A stretch of DNA of 16,956 bases. Source: CAXSEF01 sp964236585. Its GTDB lineage: Bacteria > Pseudomonadota > Alphaproteobacteria > Acetobacterales > Acetobacteraceae. The DNA is taken from positions 1-16,956 of the forward strand of contig CAXSFE010000082.1 of the NCBI GenBank assembly GCA_964236585.1, read 5' to 3'. Below the pieces are notes generated by a model. That model did no database searches and was not told where the DNA came from. It was given only the letters and a program-made list of their open reading frames with translations. The translations under genes and the position numbers were made by a program. Below are positions 8,154 through 15,504 of this stretch, one piece after another; position 1 is the first letter of the stretch; every line of letters begins with the position of its first letter.

Positions 8154-9062
8154 TCAGACCTCCAGGCGGCGCGCGATGGAGCGCACCAGGAACAGGGCGA
8201 CGATGTTGGCCAGGATGATCGCGACCACGCCGCCGGCCGAGGCGCCGCCGATGTCGAACTGCAGCAGGGCGCGGGCATAGATCAGGAAGGCGAGGTTGGT
8301 GGTGGCGTTGCCCGGGCCGCCCGCGGTGGTGACGAAGATCTCGGCGAACACGGTGAGCAGGAAGATCGTCTCGATCATCACGACGACGCTGATGGCGCGG
8401 CGCAGGTGGGGCAGCGTGATGAAGACGAACTGCGCGACGATGCCGGCGCCGTCCATGCGCGCGGCCTCGCGCTGCTCGTGGTCGAGCGACTGCACGGCGG
8501 TGAGCAGGATCAGGATGGCGAAGGGCAGCCACTCCCACGACACGATGGCGATCACGGAGAGCATCGGGTAGCGCGCGAACCAGTCGACGGGCTCGAGGCC
8601 GAGCGCGCCCGCGACGGCGCCGAACACCCCGTAGATCGGGTGCATCAGCAGGTTCTTCCAGATCAGCGCGCTGACGGTCGGCATGATGAAGAACGGCGAG
8701 ATCGCCAGCAGCCGGGCGACCTTGTGGCCCGGGAACGGCTGGTCGAACAGCACGGCGAGCAGGGTGCCCGCGCAGACCGTGATCGCGAGCACCGAGCCGA
8801 CCAGGACCAGCGTGTTGACCAGCGACGCCCAGAAGTCGGGGTCGGTGACCAGGAAGCGGTAGTTGTCGAGGCCCGCGAAGCCGGCGGCGGCGGGGTTGAG
8901 CAGGTTGTAGTACAGCGCGGAGAACCACAGCGTCATCACCAGCGGCACGATCATCCAGGCGAGCAGGACGACCACCGAGGGCACGACGAGCAGCGAGCCG
9001 GCCCGGCGCGGGGGCGCCGCCAGCACGGCTGGCGGCGCGGCGTGGGCGAGGGCCGTGTCCAT
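8154..9062 (-). CDS. mtlF: Polyol ABC transporter permease, first subunit
   Basis: This is a 302-residue inner-membrane permease subunit. After a cytoplasmic Ala/Pro-rich start of about 20 residues, helix 1 spans roughly 22-46, with further helices near 83-106, 118-138, 168-190 and two more before the end. The EAA loop is EQREAARMDGAGIVAQFVF followed by ITLPHL (about 197-220), the contact with MtlK. The AGGPGNATTNLAF segment near the C-terminus is typical of sugar ABC permeases of the MalF/UgpA class. The gene starts 4 nt after the mtlE stop and ends 4 nt before mtlG, giving a tight E-F-G block without repeat elements. The Shine-Dalgarno sequence is weak (AAGAAG), consistent with coupling to mtlE. 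Confidence 0.9.
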   Translation of the reverse strand: MDTALAHAAPPAVLAAPPRRAGSLLVVPSVVVLLAWMIVPLVMTLWFSALYYNLLNPAAAGFAGLDNYRFLVTDPDFWASLVNTLVLVGSVLAITVCAGTLLAVLFDQPFPGHKVARLLAISPFFIMPTVSALIWKNLLMHPIYGVFGAVAGALGLEPVDWFARYPMLSVIAIVSWEWLPFAILILLTAVQSLDHEQREAARMDGAGIVAQFVFITLPHLRRAISVVVMIETIFLLTVFAEIFVTTAGGPGNATTNLAFLIYARALLQFDIGGASAGGVVAIILANIVALFLVRSIARRLEV

Positions 9063-9066
9063 GCGG

Positions 9067-10425
9067 CTACTTCTTCGGGTAGCCGGCCTGGCGCATGGTG
9101 CGTTCCGTCGCGGACTGCGCGGCCTTGAGCGCCTGGTCCTCGGTGTCCTGCCCGGTCAGCGTGGCGGCGACGGTCTGGCCGACCTGGGTGCCGATGCCCT
9201 GGAACTCGGGGATCGAGGCGAACTGCGCGCCGGTGTAGGGGCGGGGCTCGCGGGTCTGGCCCTCGGCGTGGGAGTTCTCGATCGCCGTCTCGACGAAGGC
9301 GGCGAACGGGGCGACCTTCTTGTACTCGGGGTTGTCGTAGGTGGACTGGCGGGTGCCGGGCGGCACGGCGACCCAGCCGTTCTCCTTGGCGACCAGGTTC
9401 ACGTAGTCCTTGGAGGTGGCCCAGGCGGCGAAGGTCTTGGCGGCGTCCTTCTGCTTGGAGGAGGCGGGGATGCCGAGGTTCCAGCTCCACAACCAGGTGG
9501 GGGCGCCCGCGAAGCTGCCGGTCGGCATCGGCGCGAAGCCCACCTTGTCGGCGACGCTCGACTGCTTCTTGTCGTACAGCAGGCCGCCGGCGACGGTGGC
9601 GTCGATCCACATGCCGCAGTGGCCGGAGCCGAACAGCGCCAGCGTCTCGTTGAAGCCGTTCGAGGTCTCGCCGGGCGGGCCGTCGGCCTTGAGGATGTCG
9701 TCGTAGTAGGCGATGGCGTTGTGCCACTCCGGCGTGTCGATCGTGGTCTTCCAGTCCTGGGAGAACCACTGGCCGCCGAAGGCATTCACCAGGCTGGTCA
9801 CGTAGGCCATGTTCTCGCCCCAGCCGGGCTTGCCGCGCAGGCACATGCCGTAGACCTGGTTCGACTTGTCGGTGATCTTGTCGGCGAAGCCGCGGATCTG
9901 CTCGTAGGTGGGGGCCGCGGGCATCTTCAGGCCCGCCTTCTCGAACAGGTCGGTGCGGTAGTAGGTCATGGCGCTCTCGGCGTAGAACGGCAGGGCGTAG
10001 AGCTTGCCGTCCACCGTGAGGCCGCCGCGCACCGCCTTGAGCAGATCGGCGGTGTCGTAGCCGGCGGGCAGGGCGTCCATCGGCTCCAGCCAGCCCTGCT
10101 TGCCCCAGATCGGCACCTCGTAGTTGCCGATGGTCATGACGTCGAACTGGCCGGCGTGGGTGGCGATGTCCGTGGTCACGCGCTGGCGCAGCACGTTCTC
10201 CTCCAGCACCACCCACTTGAGGTGGATGTCGGGGTGCAGCTTCTCGAAGACGGGGGAGAGCTTCTGCATCACCACCATGTCGCCGTTGTTGACGGTGGCG
10301 ATGGTGATGGTGGAGTCGGCGAGCGCCGGCTGCGCGAGGCAGAGCGCGGGCGTCAATGCCGTGGCGGCGAGCGCTGCGCGCAGGCCGCGGATGCGACGAG
10401 TGGTGATGGCACGTCTCCCGAACAT
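9067..10425 (-). CDS. mtlE: Periplasmic polyol-binding protein of the ABC importer
   Basis: This 452-residue extracellular solute-binding protein (family 1) captures sugar alcohol in the periplasm and delivers it to MtlFG. Residues 1-36 form a signal peptide with several arginines, a hydrophobic core and ALA/DS cleavage. The mature start TITIATVNNGDM closely resembles the N-terminus of mannitol/sorbitol-binding proteins (MtlE/SmoE). Later segments such as DVMTIGNYEVPIWGKQGWLE and ALPFYAESAMTYYRTDLFEK are typical of the family. The ATG at 10425 was chosen because it begins the signal peptide; the frame stays open to 10653 only through repeat element D. No good Shine-Dalgarno sequence precedes this ATG. 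Instead a 6-bp hairpin sits at 10431-10448. It heads the E-F-G block. Confidence 0.92.
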   Translation of the reverse strand: MFGRRAITTRRIRGLRAALAATALTPALCLAQPALADSTITIATVNNGDMVVMQKLSPVFEKLHPDIHLKWVVLEENVLRQRVTTDIATHAGQFDVMTIGNYEVPIWGKQGWLEPMDALPAGYDTADLLKAVRGGLTVDGKLYALPFYAESAMTYYRTDLFEKAGLKMPAAPTYEQIRGFADKITDKSNQVYGMCLRGKPGWGENMAYVTSLVNAFGGQWFSQDWKTTIDTPEWHNAIAYYDDILKADGPPGETSNGFNETLALFGSGHCGMWIDATVAGGLLYDKKQSSVADKVGFAPMPTGSFAGAPTWLWSWNLGIPASSKQKDAAKTFAAWATSKDYVNLVAKENGWVAVPPGTRQSTYDNPEYKKVAPFAAFVETAIENSHAEGQTREPRPYTGAQFASIPEFQGIGTQVGQTVAATLTGQDTEDQALKAAQSATERTMRQAGYPKK

Positions 10426-10430
10426 GTCGG

Positions 10431-10448
10431 GCCGCTTTGCGCAGCGGC
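10431..10448 (-). promoter_or_regulatory. Small hairpin directly upstream of mtlE start codon
   Basis: GCCGCT (10431-10436) and AGCGGC (10443-10448) pair over 6 bp with a 6-nt loop, ending 5 nt before the mtlE ATG. It occupies the place where a Shine-Dalgarno sequence would be expected, and none is recognisable. It could modulate initiation at mtlE or may be incidental in DNA this GC-rich. Confidence 0.3.
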
Positions 10449-10482
10449 CTTGTGTCTGGACGCTGTCACCGCAAGGAAGCGC

Positions 10483-10531
10483 GGTCAACTCGTATCGGTC
10501 GTGTTGCGGTGCAGCATGAGAGTCGTTGCGG
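10483..10531 (-). promoter_or_regulatory. Candidate AraC-type activator site and -35 box upstream of mtlE
   Basis: GTTGCGG occurs at 10503-10509 and again at 10525-10531, exactly 22 bp apart, in slightly longer related contexts (GTCGTGTTGCGG and GTCGTTGCGG). Two similar half-sites about two helical turns apart are the usual arrangement for AraC-family proteins. In the minus-strand direction a TTGACC box (10483-10488) follows 9 to 14 nt later, fitting a -35 element next to the activator site. No convincing -10 box was found at 16-18 bp. The AraC gene of this cluster is the natural candidate ligand. Confidence 0.4.
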
Positions 10532-10536
10532 AAGAG

Positions 10537-10660
10537 CAAGCAAGGCCGGGCTCTGCCCAGACCCGCAAAGGGTCCGAGGACCCTTTGATCCCTTGGCTGA
10601 GGGAAGGCGATCCAAGGGCCCAGCCCTTGGCGGAGTTTGAGGCAGAGCCTCAACCTTGCC
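10537..10660. repeat. Multi-hairpin intergenic element, copy D
   Basis: It starts CAAGCAAGG and ends in CCTTGC. Hairpins in order are GGGC-TCT-GCCC, AAAGGGTCC-GA-GGACCCTTT (9 bp, 10567-10586), CCAAGGGC-CCA-GCCCTTGG (8 bp, 10612-10630) and GAGGC-AGA-GCCTC. The left half matches copies E and F; the right half matches copy A. It lies between mtlD and mtlE, ending about 4 nt from the mtlD stop codon, and could act as the mtlD 3' end. Confidence 0.87.
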
Positions 10661-10663
10661 TGC

Positions 10664-12172
10664 TCAGAACCCCAGGCTGCGCGACGCCTCCGCCAGGGTC
10701 TGCCGGCTGCCGACGCGGTAGAGGGAGTCCAGCCAGCGCGAGGTGGCCTCGACCAGGGGCGGGCTCGTGCCCAGCTCGCCGAACAGTGCGGCGATGCCCA
10801 GCAGGGGGCGCGGGTCGGGGCCGCCCTCGATCGCCTTCGCGCGGAGCAGCTCGGCGAGGGGGTGGCGGACGTCGATGGGCGCGCCCCCCTCGTCCTCGCC
10901 GCGGACGCGGCGGAGCCAGGCGGCGAGCGCGAGGGAGAGCAGGTCCACGCTGCCGCCGGTGCGCAGGCGGTCGCGGATCGGGTCGACCAGGACGTTGAGC
11001 GGGGCGTCGGTGTTGACGCGCTCCACGGTGTCCTTGATCGCGGTGTTGGCGAAGCGCTCGATCAGGGTCGCCTTGTAGGCGGCCAGGTCGATGCCGGGGA
11101 CGTCCGGCAGGGTGGGGCCGGTCTCGCGGTCCATGAGGGCTGCCATGTAGCGGGTCATCAGGGGGTCGGCCATCGCCTCGTCGATGGTGACGTAGCCGGC
11201 GAGGCGGCCGAGGCCGGAGACGGCGAGGTGGCTGGCGTTGAGCAAGCGCAGCTTCATGAACTCGTAGGGGGCGACGTCGGCCACGAACTGCGCGCCGACG
11301 CGCTCCCAGGCGGGGCGGCCGGCGGGGAAGTCGTCCTCGATCACCCACTGGGTGAAGGTCTCGCACACCACGGGCCAGCGGTCGGCGAGGCCGTGGCGCG
11401 ACGCGAGGTCGGCGACGTCGGCGGGCGAGGTGACCGGGGTGATGCGGTCGACCATGGTCGAGGGGAAGCGGGCGTGGGCGTCGATCCAGCCGGCGAGGGC
11501 GGGGTCGCGCAGGCGGGCCAGCGCGAGGACGGCGTCGTGCAGGACGGTGCCGTTGTGCTGGATGTTGTCGCAGCTCAGCGCGGTGAAGGCGGGGCGGCCC
11601 GCGTCGCGGCGGCGCCGCAGGGCCTCGACGACGATGCCGATGGCGCTGGACGGCTGCTCGGGGCGGGCGAGGTCGGCGCGGACCAGCGGGTGGTCGGGGT
11701 CGAGGCGCTTGGTGGCGCGGTCGAGGCAGTAGCCGTGCTCGGTGACGGTGAGGCTGACGATGGCCACGGTCGGGCCGTCAATGGCGTCGAGCAGCGCGGC
11801 GCTGGACTCGCCGGCGAACACGACGGCGCACAGCGAGGCGATCACGGTGACGGTCTCGGCGTCGGAGGCGCGCTCGACCAGGGCGTAGAGGCCGTCCTGC
11901 GGCTGCAGGCTGTCGGCCATGCGGCGGTCGGACGGCAGCAGGCCGGCGCCCACGATGCCGAAGCGCAGCGCGCCGGGGTCGAGCTCCATCAGGGCGTGGG
12001 TGTAGCGGGCCATGTGGGCGCGGTGGAAGCCGCCGAGGCCGAGGTGGACGATGCCGGGGGTGACGGCGGCCGGGTCGAAGGCGGGGCCGCGCACGCCGGG
12101 CGGCAGCGAGGCCAGGGTGGCGCGGCCCAGCGGCACGGGTGCCGACGGGGGTGTCGCCGGGGTTGTCGCCAT
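10664..12172 (-). CDS. mtlD: Mannitol-type polyol 2-dehydrogenase (long-chain PSLDR family)
   Basis: This 502-residue cytoplasmic NAD-dependent enzyme oxidises sugar alcohols to ketoses, typically D-mannitol to D-fructose and often D-arabitol to D-xylulose or sorbitol to fructose. The N-terminal nucleotide-binding region has HLGLGGFHRAH (43-53). SCDNIQHNG (200-208) and KLRLLNASH (307-315) carry the family's catalytic and substrate residues (N203, K307, N312, H315). Length is slightly above the usual 480-495 because of a Pro/Ala-rich leader. The frame is open far upstream, but that is only antisense to the plus-strand MFS genes. The ATG at 12172 is preceded by nine C residues and then AAAGG, 12 nt away. 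It is the first gene of the minus-strand polyol cluster and is divergent from the MFS gene at 12410. Confidence 0.92.
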   Translation of the reverse strand: MATTPATPPSAPVPLGRATLASLPPGVRGPAFDPAAVTPGIVHLGLGGFHRAHMARYTHALMELDPGALRFGIVGAGLLPSDRRMADSLQPQDGLYALVERASDAETVTVIASLCAVVFAGESSAALLDAIDGPTVAIVSLTVTEHGYCLDRATKRLDPDHPLVRADLARPEQPSSAIGIVVEALRRRRDAGRPAFTALSCDNIQHNGTVLHDAVLALARLRDPALAGWIDAHARFPSTMVDRITPVTSPADVADLASRHGLADRWPVVCETFTQWVIEDDFPAGRPAWERVGAQFVADVAPYEFMKLRLLNASHLAVSGLGRLAGYVTIDEAMADPLMTRYMAALMDRETGPTLPDVPGIDLAAYKATLIERFANTAIKDTVERVNTDAPLNVLVDPIRDRLRTGGSVDLLSLALAAWLRRVRGEDEGGAPIDVRHPLAELLRAKAIEGGPDPRPLLGIAALFGELGTSPPLVEATSRWLDSLYRVGSRQTLAEASRSLGF

Positions 12173-12181
12173 GGGGGGGGG
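12173..12181 (-). other. Homopolymer C9 tract between the RBS and ATG of mtlD
   Basis: Nine consecutive G on the plus strand (nine C in the mRNA) immediately precede the mtlD ATG. An AAAGG candidate Shine-Dalgarno sequence lies 12 nt from the ATG, so each base gained or lost in the tract would shift the spacing by one. Such tracts slip during replication and can tune or switch translation. They are also a common sequencing error site. Confidence 0.5.
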
Positions 12182-12409
12182 CTGCCTTTGCTGCGGTGCG
12201 GGGCCGTGCGGCGGGGTGCGCGGCGCCGGGGTGGGCGGCAGTTGGCATCGGCGGGGCGGCGCTGGCAATGCCGCGGGGCGCGGCGTCGCGGGCACGCCAT
12301 TGTGCAGGTGCGTTGCAGGGTTCTTCCGCTTTCGGCAGGTCGCCTCTAGCGTCCGGCGATGGACTCTTTCACGACCGGCTTGCCCGGACAACGCCAGTGC
12401 AGGGACGCG
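12182..12409. other. Divergent intergenic region between mtlD and the MFS gene
   Basis: About 230 bp of very GC-rich DNA must hold the promoters of mtlD (leftward) and of the plus-strand MFS gene. No clear -35/-10 pair was found on either strand. TTGCAG (12313-12318) is a weak -35 candidate for rightward transcription. No repeat element is present, unlike most other non-overlapping junctions here. Confidence 0.35.
12401..12405 (+). promoter_or_regulatory. Ribosome binding site AGGGA that decides the MFS start
   Basis: AGGGA at 12401-12405 is 4 nt before the ATG at 12410. The upstream in-frame ATG at 12359 has no comparable site. This supports the shorter protein. Confidence 0.6.
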
Positions 12410-13822
12410 ATGCCGGTGCGCTCCGACATCCCCGCGCGCCTCGACCGGCTGCCGTGGAGCCGCTTCCACCTTCTGGTGATCGCGGCGCTGGGCATCACCT
12501 GGATCCTCGACGGGCTGGAGGTGACGATCGTCGGCTCGATCGGGCCGATGCTGCAGGACAGCCGCACGCTCTCGCTCACCACGGCGCAGATCGGGGGGGC
12601 CGCGTCGGCGTACGTCGCCGGCGCGGTGATCGGCGCGCTGGCGTTCGGGTGGCTGACGGACCTGGTCGGGCGCAAGGCGATCTTCAACGTCACGCTGCTG
12701 GTCTACGTGGTCGGCGTGCTGCTGTCGGCGTGCGCGTGGAACTTCTGGAGCTTCGCGCTGTTCCGCGCGATCACGGGGATGGGGATCGGCGGCGAGTACT
12801 CGGCGATCAACTCGGCGATCGACGAGCTGATCCCGGCGCGGCTGCGCGGGCGGGTGGATCTCGCGATCAACGGCACGTTCTGGGTGGGGGCCGCGGCGGG
12901 GGCGGGGGCGTCGATCCCGCTGCTGAATGGGCACTGGGTCGGCGTGGGGCTGGGCTGGCGGCTGGGCTTCGCGATCGGCGGCGTCCTGGGCCTGTGCGTG
13001 CTGCTGCTGCGCAAGTGGGTGCCGGAGAGCCCGCGCTGGCTGCTGGCGCACGGGCGGGCGGACGAGGCCGCGCGGATCATGGACGGGATCGAGCGCGGGG
13101 CGCGGGCGCGGGGCGTGGCGCTGTCGGGCGCGCCGTTCGCGGTGACGACGCATCCGCAGGTGCGCTCGGGGCTGCTGTCGGTGGCGCGGACGATGCTCGG
13201 GCGCTACCGGACGCGCTCGCTGCTGGCGCTGACGCTGATGGCGGCGCAGGCGTTCCTGTTCAACGCGATCTTCTTCACCTACGGCATGGTGATGCAGGCG
13301 TTCTACCACGTGCCGGACGAGGAGATCGGCCTGCACATCCTGCCGCTGGCGGCCGCGTCGTTCCTGGGGCCGCTGCTGCTCGGGCCGCTGTTCGACACGC
13401 TGGGGCGCAGGCGGATGATCGCGGGGACGTACGCGGGCACGGCGGTGCTGCTGGCGGCCACGGCGGTGCTGTTCGGGCGGGGGATGCTGACGGAGCAGAC
13501 GCAGACGCTGTGGTGGTCGGCGATCTTCTTCGTGGCCAGCGCGGCCGCGTCGTCGGCGTACCTGACGGCGAGCGAGATCTTCCCGCTGGAGGCGCGTGGG
13601 CTGGCGATCGCGCTGTTCTACGCGATCGGCACGGGGGTCGGCGGCATCATCGCGCCCTACGTGCTCGGCACGCTGATCGGGACCGGGAGCGCCTGGGCGG
13701 TCAGCGGGGGGTACGCGGTGGCGGCGGTGCTGATGCTCGGCGCGGCGGTCACCGAGGCGGTCATCGGCGTGGACTGCGAGGGGTGCTCGCTGGAGAGCAT
13801 CGCGCTGGCGGGGGACGCGTAG
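12410..13822 (+). CDS. MFS transporter, sugar-porter-like
   Basis: This 470-residue inner-membrane transporter has 12 predicted helices. Its N-terminus (RLDRLPWSRFHLLVIAALGI then TWILDGLEVTIVGSI) is typical of a group of proton-coupled MFS permeases. It has the loop-2 motif GWLTDLVGRK (80-89), the sugar-porter-like sequence PESPRWLL after helix 6, and GPLFDTLGRRR in the second half. The ATG at 12410 was preferred to the one at 12359 because of the AGGGA ribosome binding site and because the conserved region starts close by. It is divergent from mtlD, so it might bring in a related sugar, polyol or organic acid. The substrate cannot be read from the sequence. Repeat element E starts 1 nt after its stop codon. 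Confidence 0.88.
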   Translation: MPVRSDIPARLDRLPWSRFHLLVIAALGITWILDGLEVTIVGSIGPMLQDSRTLSLTTAQIGGAASAYVAGAVIGALAFGWLTDLVGRKAIFNVTLLVYVVGVLLSACAWNFWSFALFRAITGMGIGGEYSAINSAIDELIPARLRGRVDLAINGTFWVGAAAGAGASIPLLNGHWVGVGLGWRLGFAIGGVLGLCVLLLRKWVPESPRWLLAHGRADEAARIMDGIERGARARGVALSGAPFAVTTHPQVRSGLLSVARTMLGRYRTRSLLALTLMAAQAFLFNAIFFTYGMVMQAFYHVPDEEIGLHILPLAAASFLGPLLLGPLFDTLGRRRMIAGTYAGTAVLLAATAVLFGRGMLTEQTQTLWWSAIFFVASAAASSAYLTASEIFPLEARGLAIALFYAIGTGVGGIIAPYVLGTLIGTGSAWAVSGGYAVAAVLMLGAAVTEAVIGVDCEGCSLESIALAGDA

Positions 13823-13823
13823 G

Positions 13824-13949
13824 CAAGCAAGGCTGGGCTCTGCCCAGACCCGCAAAGGGTCCGAGGACCCTTTGATCCCTTGACTTAAGTTCAGGGTTTC
13901 CAAAGGGCTCCGCCCTTCGGCGGGTCCGGGCAGAACCCGGCCTTGCTTG
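13824..13949. repeat. Multi-hairpin intergenic element, copy E, with 30-bp terminal inverted repeats
   Basis: The left end (13824-13853) and the reverse complement of the right end (13920-13949) match at 27 of 30 positions, giving long imperfect terminal inverted repeats around a 66-bp core. Within it are AAAGGGTCC-GA-GGACCCTTT, a centre with ACTTAAGT, AAGGGC-TCC-GCCCTT, and CCGGG-CAGAA-CCCGG. It is the most symmetrical copy and looks most like a miniature inverted-repeat element. It occupies most of the gap between the two plus-strand MFS genes. Confidence 0.87.
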
Positions 13950-13982
13950 TCTTGCCTCGTCTGTCGTGCTCGACACGGCGCC

Positions 13983-15431
13983 ATGCGTTCCTCCCGTCTG
14001 ACCGCGCTGATCGTCGCCTGCGCGCTGTTCATGCAGAACCTCGACTCCACCGTGATCTCGACCGCGCTGCCGGCGATGGCGCACGCGTTCGGCGCCGACC
14101 CGGTGCGGATGAACGTGGCGCTGACGTCGTACCTGCTGAGCCTGGCGGTGTTCATCCCGGCCTCGGGGTGGATGGCGGACCGCTTCGGCACGCGCACGGT
14201 GTTCCGCGCGGCGATCGCGACCTTCACCGTGGCGTCGGTGCTGTGCGGGCGGGCGGGGAGCCTGGAGTTCCTGGTGGCGGCGCGGGTGCTGCAGGGGGCG
14301 GGGGGCGCGATGATGCTGCCGGTGGGGCGGCTGCTGCTGCTGCGCTCCGTGCCGCGCTCGGAGCTGGTGTCGGCGATGGCGTGGCTCACGGTGCCGGCGC
14401 TGGTCGGGCCGGTGGTGGGGCCGCCGCTGGGCGGGTTCCTCGTGACGTACGCGAGCTGGCGCTGGGTGTTCGACATCAACGTGCCGATCGGCGTGCTGGG
14501 GATCGTGCTGGTCAGCGTGTTCATCCCCGACGCGCGCGAGGCGGAGCCGTACCCGTTGGACGCGCGCGGCCTGGTGCTGAGCGGGCTGGCGATGGCGGCG
14601 CTGATGGCGGGGCTGGAGACGGCGGGGCGGGGCGTCGTGCCGTGGGGGGCGAGCCTGGCGCTGCTGGGCGGCGGCGTGGCGGCGGCGGGGGCGTACCTGC
14701 TGCACGCGCGGAGCCGGGCGCACCCGCTGCTCGACCTGTCGCTGCTGCGGGTGGGGACGTTCCGGGTGTCGGTGGTGTCGGGGTCGCTGTTCCGCGTCGG
14801 CGTGGGCGCGGTGCCGTTCCTGCTGCCGCTGATGCTGCAGCTCGGCTTCGGCGACAGCGCGCTGCAGAGCGGGTTCATCACCTTCGCCTCCTCGGCCGGG
14901 GCGCTGGCGATGAAGCCGGTGACGGGGTTCGCACTGCGCCGGTTCGGGTTCAGGACCACGCTGGTGTGGAACGGCGTGCTGTCGGCGGGGCTGCTCGGCG
15001 CGATGGGGCTGTTCCGGCCGGCGTGGCCGATGGCGGCGGTCTACGGGGTGCTGCTGGCCGGGGGGTTCGCGCGCTCTCTGCAGTTCACGGCGTACAACGC
15101 GGTCGCCTACGCCGACATCCCGCCGGCGCGGGTCAGCGCGGCGACGACGCTGTACTCCACGATCCAGCAGCTCTCGATCACGCTGGGGGTGTCGGCGGGG
15201 GCGGGGGCGCTGGAGCTGGCGAGCGTGCTCGGCGGGCGGGGGCACCCGGCGGTGGGCGACTACTCGGCGGCGTTCCTGGCGGTCGCGGCGGTGTCGCTGG
15301 CGGCGGCGCCGATGGCGGCGCTGCTGCGGCCGGAGGACGGGGCGGAGATGAGCGGGCGGGTGGCGAGGAAGGAAGCAAGGCCGGGCTCTGCCCGGACCCG
15401 CAAAGGGTCCGAGGACCCTTTGATCCCTTGA
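13983..15431 (+). CDS. DHA2-type MFS transporter (14-helix, EmrB/HsrA-like)
   Basis: This 482-residue inner-membrane transporter belongs to the DHA2 drug:proton antiporter class. The helix-1 motif LDSTVISTALP (20-30), motif A GWMADRFGTR (62-71), and GPVVGPPLGGFLVTYASWRW then VFDINVPIG (142-170) are characteristic. The ATG at 13983 was chosen because the first helix begins right after it; the ribosome binding site is weak. The family exports drugs or metabolites, but the substrate is unknown here. Its last 19 or so residues, from about E464, are encoded by the left half of repeat element F, including the TGA stop. The tail ARPGSARTRKGSEDPLIP is therefore unlikely to be ancestral. It converges with hflX. 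Confidence 0.88.
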   Translation: MRSSRLTALIVACALFMQNLDSTVISTALPAMAHAFGADPVRMNVALTSYLLSLAVFIPASGWMADRFGTRTVFRAAIATFTVASVLCGRAGSLEFLVAARVLQGAGGAMMLPVGRLLLLRSVPRSELVSAMAWLTVPALVGPVVGPPLGGFLVTYASWRWVFDINVPIGVLGIVLVSVFIPDAREAEPYPLDARGLVLSGLAMAALMAGLETAGRGVVPWGASLALLGGGVAAAGAYLLHARSRAHPLLDLSLLRVGTFRVSVVSGSLFRVGVGAVPFLLPLMLQLGFGDSALQSGFITFASSAGALAMKPVTGFALRRFGFRTTLVWNGVLSAGLLGAMGLFRPAWPMAAVYGVLLAGGFARSLQFTAYNAVAYADIPPARVSAATTLYSTIQQLSITLGVSAGAGALELASVLGGRGHPAVGDYSAAFLAVAAVSLAAAPMAALLRPEDGAEMSGRVARKEARPGSARTRKGSEDPLIP

Positions 15432-15497
15432 TTTAAGGGAGGCCGGTCCAGGAGCGCTGCCCCTGGCGGAGTTTGAGGCAGAGCCTCAACCTTGCTT
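15373..15497. repeat. Multi-hairpin intergenic element, copy F (partly coding)
   Basis: It runs from AAGCAAGG (15373) to CCTTGCTT (15490-15497). Hairpins are CCGGGC-TCT-GCCCGG, AAAGGGTCC-GA-GGACCCTTT, an imperfect CCAGGAGC...GCCCCTGG, and GAGGC-AGA-GCCTC, with TTTAAG in the centre. It lies between the convergent DHA2 and hflX genes and overlaps the DHA2 3' end, supplying its stop. Its right end is 7 nt from the hflX stop, so it may act as a two-way transcript end. Confidence 0.87.
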
Positions 15498-15504
15498 GCT
15501 GCTT

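Noticed and set aside
10426..10653. N-terminal extension of mtlE into repeat element D
   Set aside because: It would bury the signal peptide 76 residues inside the protein and is made mostly of repeat translation.
12304..12339. AraC half-sites upstream of mtlD
   Set aside because: GTTGCAG and GCAGG motifs occur, but spacing is 20 bp or irregular and the match to GTTGCGG is imperfect, so it is not above chance in this GC-rich DNA.
13947..13982. Upstream TTG start for the DHA2 transporter
   Set aside because: It lies in the right end of repeat E and adds 12 residues without family similarity. The ATG at 13983 begins right at the first helix.
12173..14959. Very long minus-strand open frame (over 900 codons) upstream of mtlD
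   Set aside because: It is antisense to two clear MFS transporter genes and has Arg/Pro/His-rich composition typical of shadow frames in high-GC DNA. The conserved MtlD sequence starts at the ATG at 12172.
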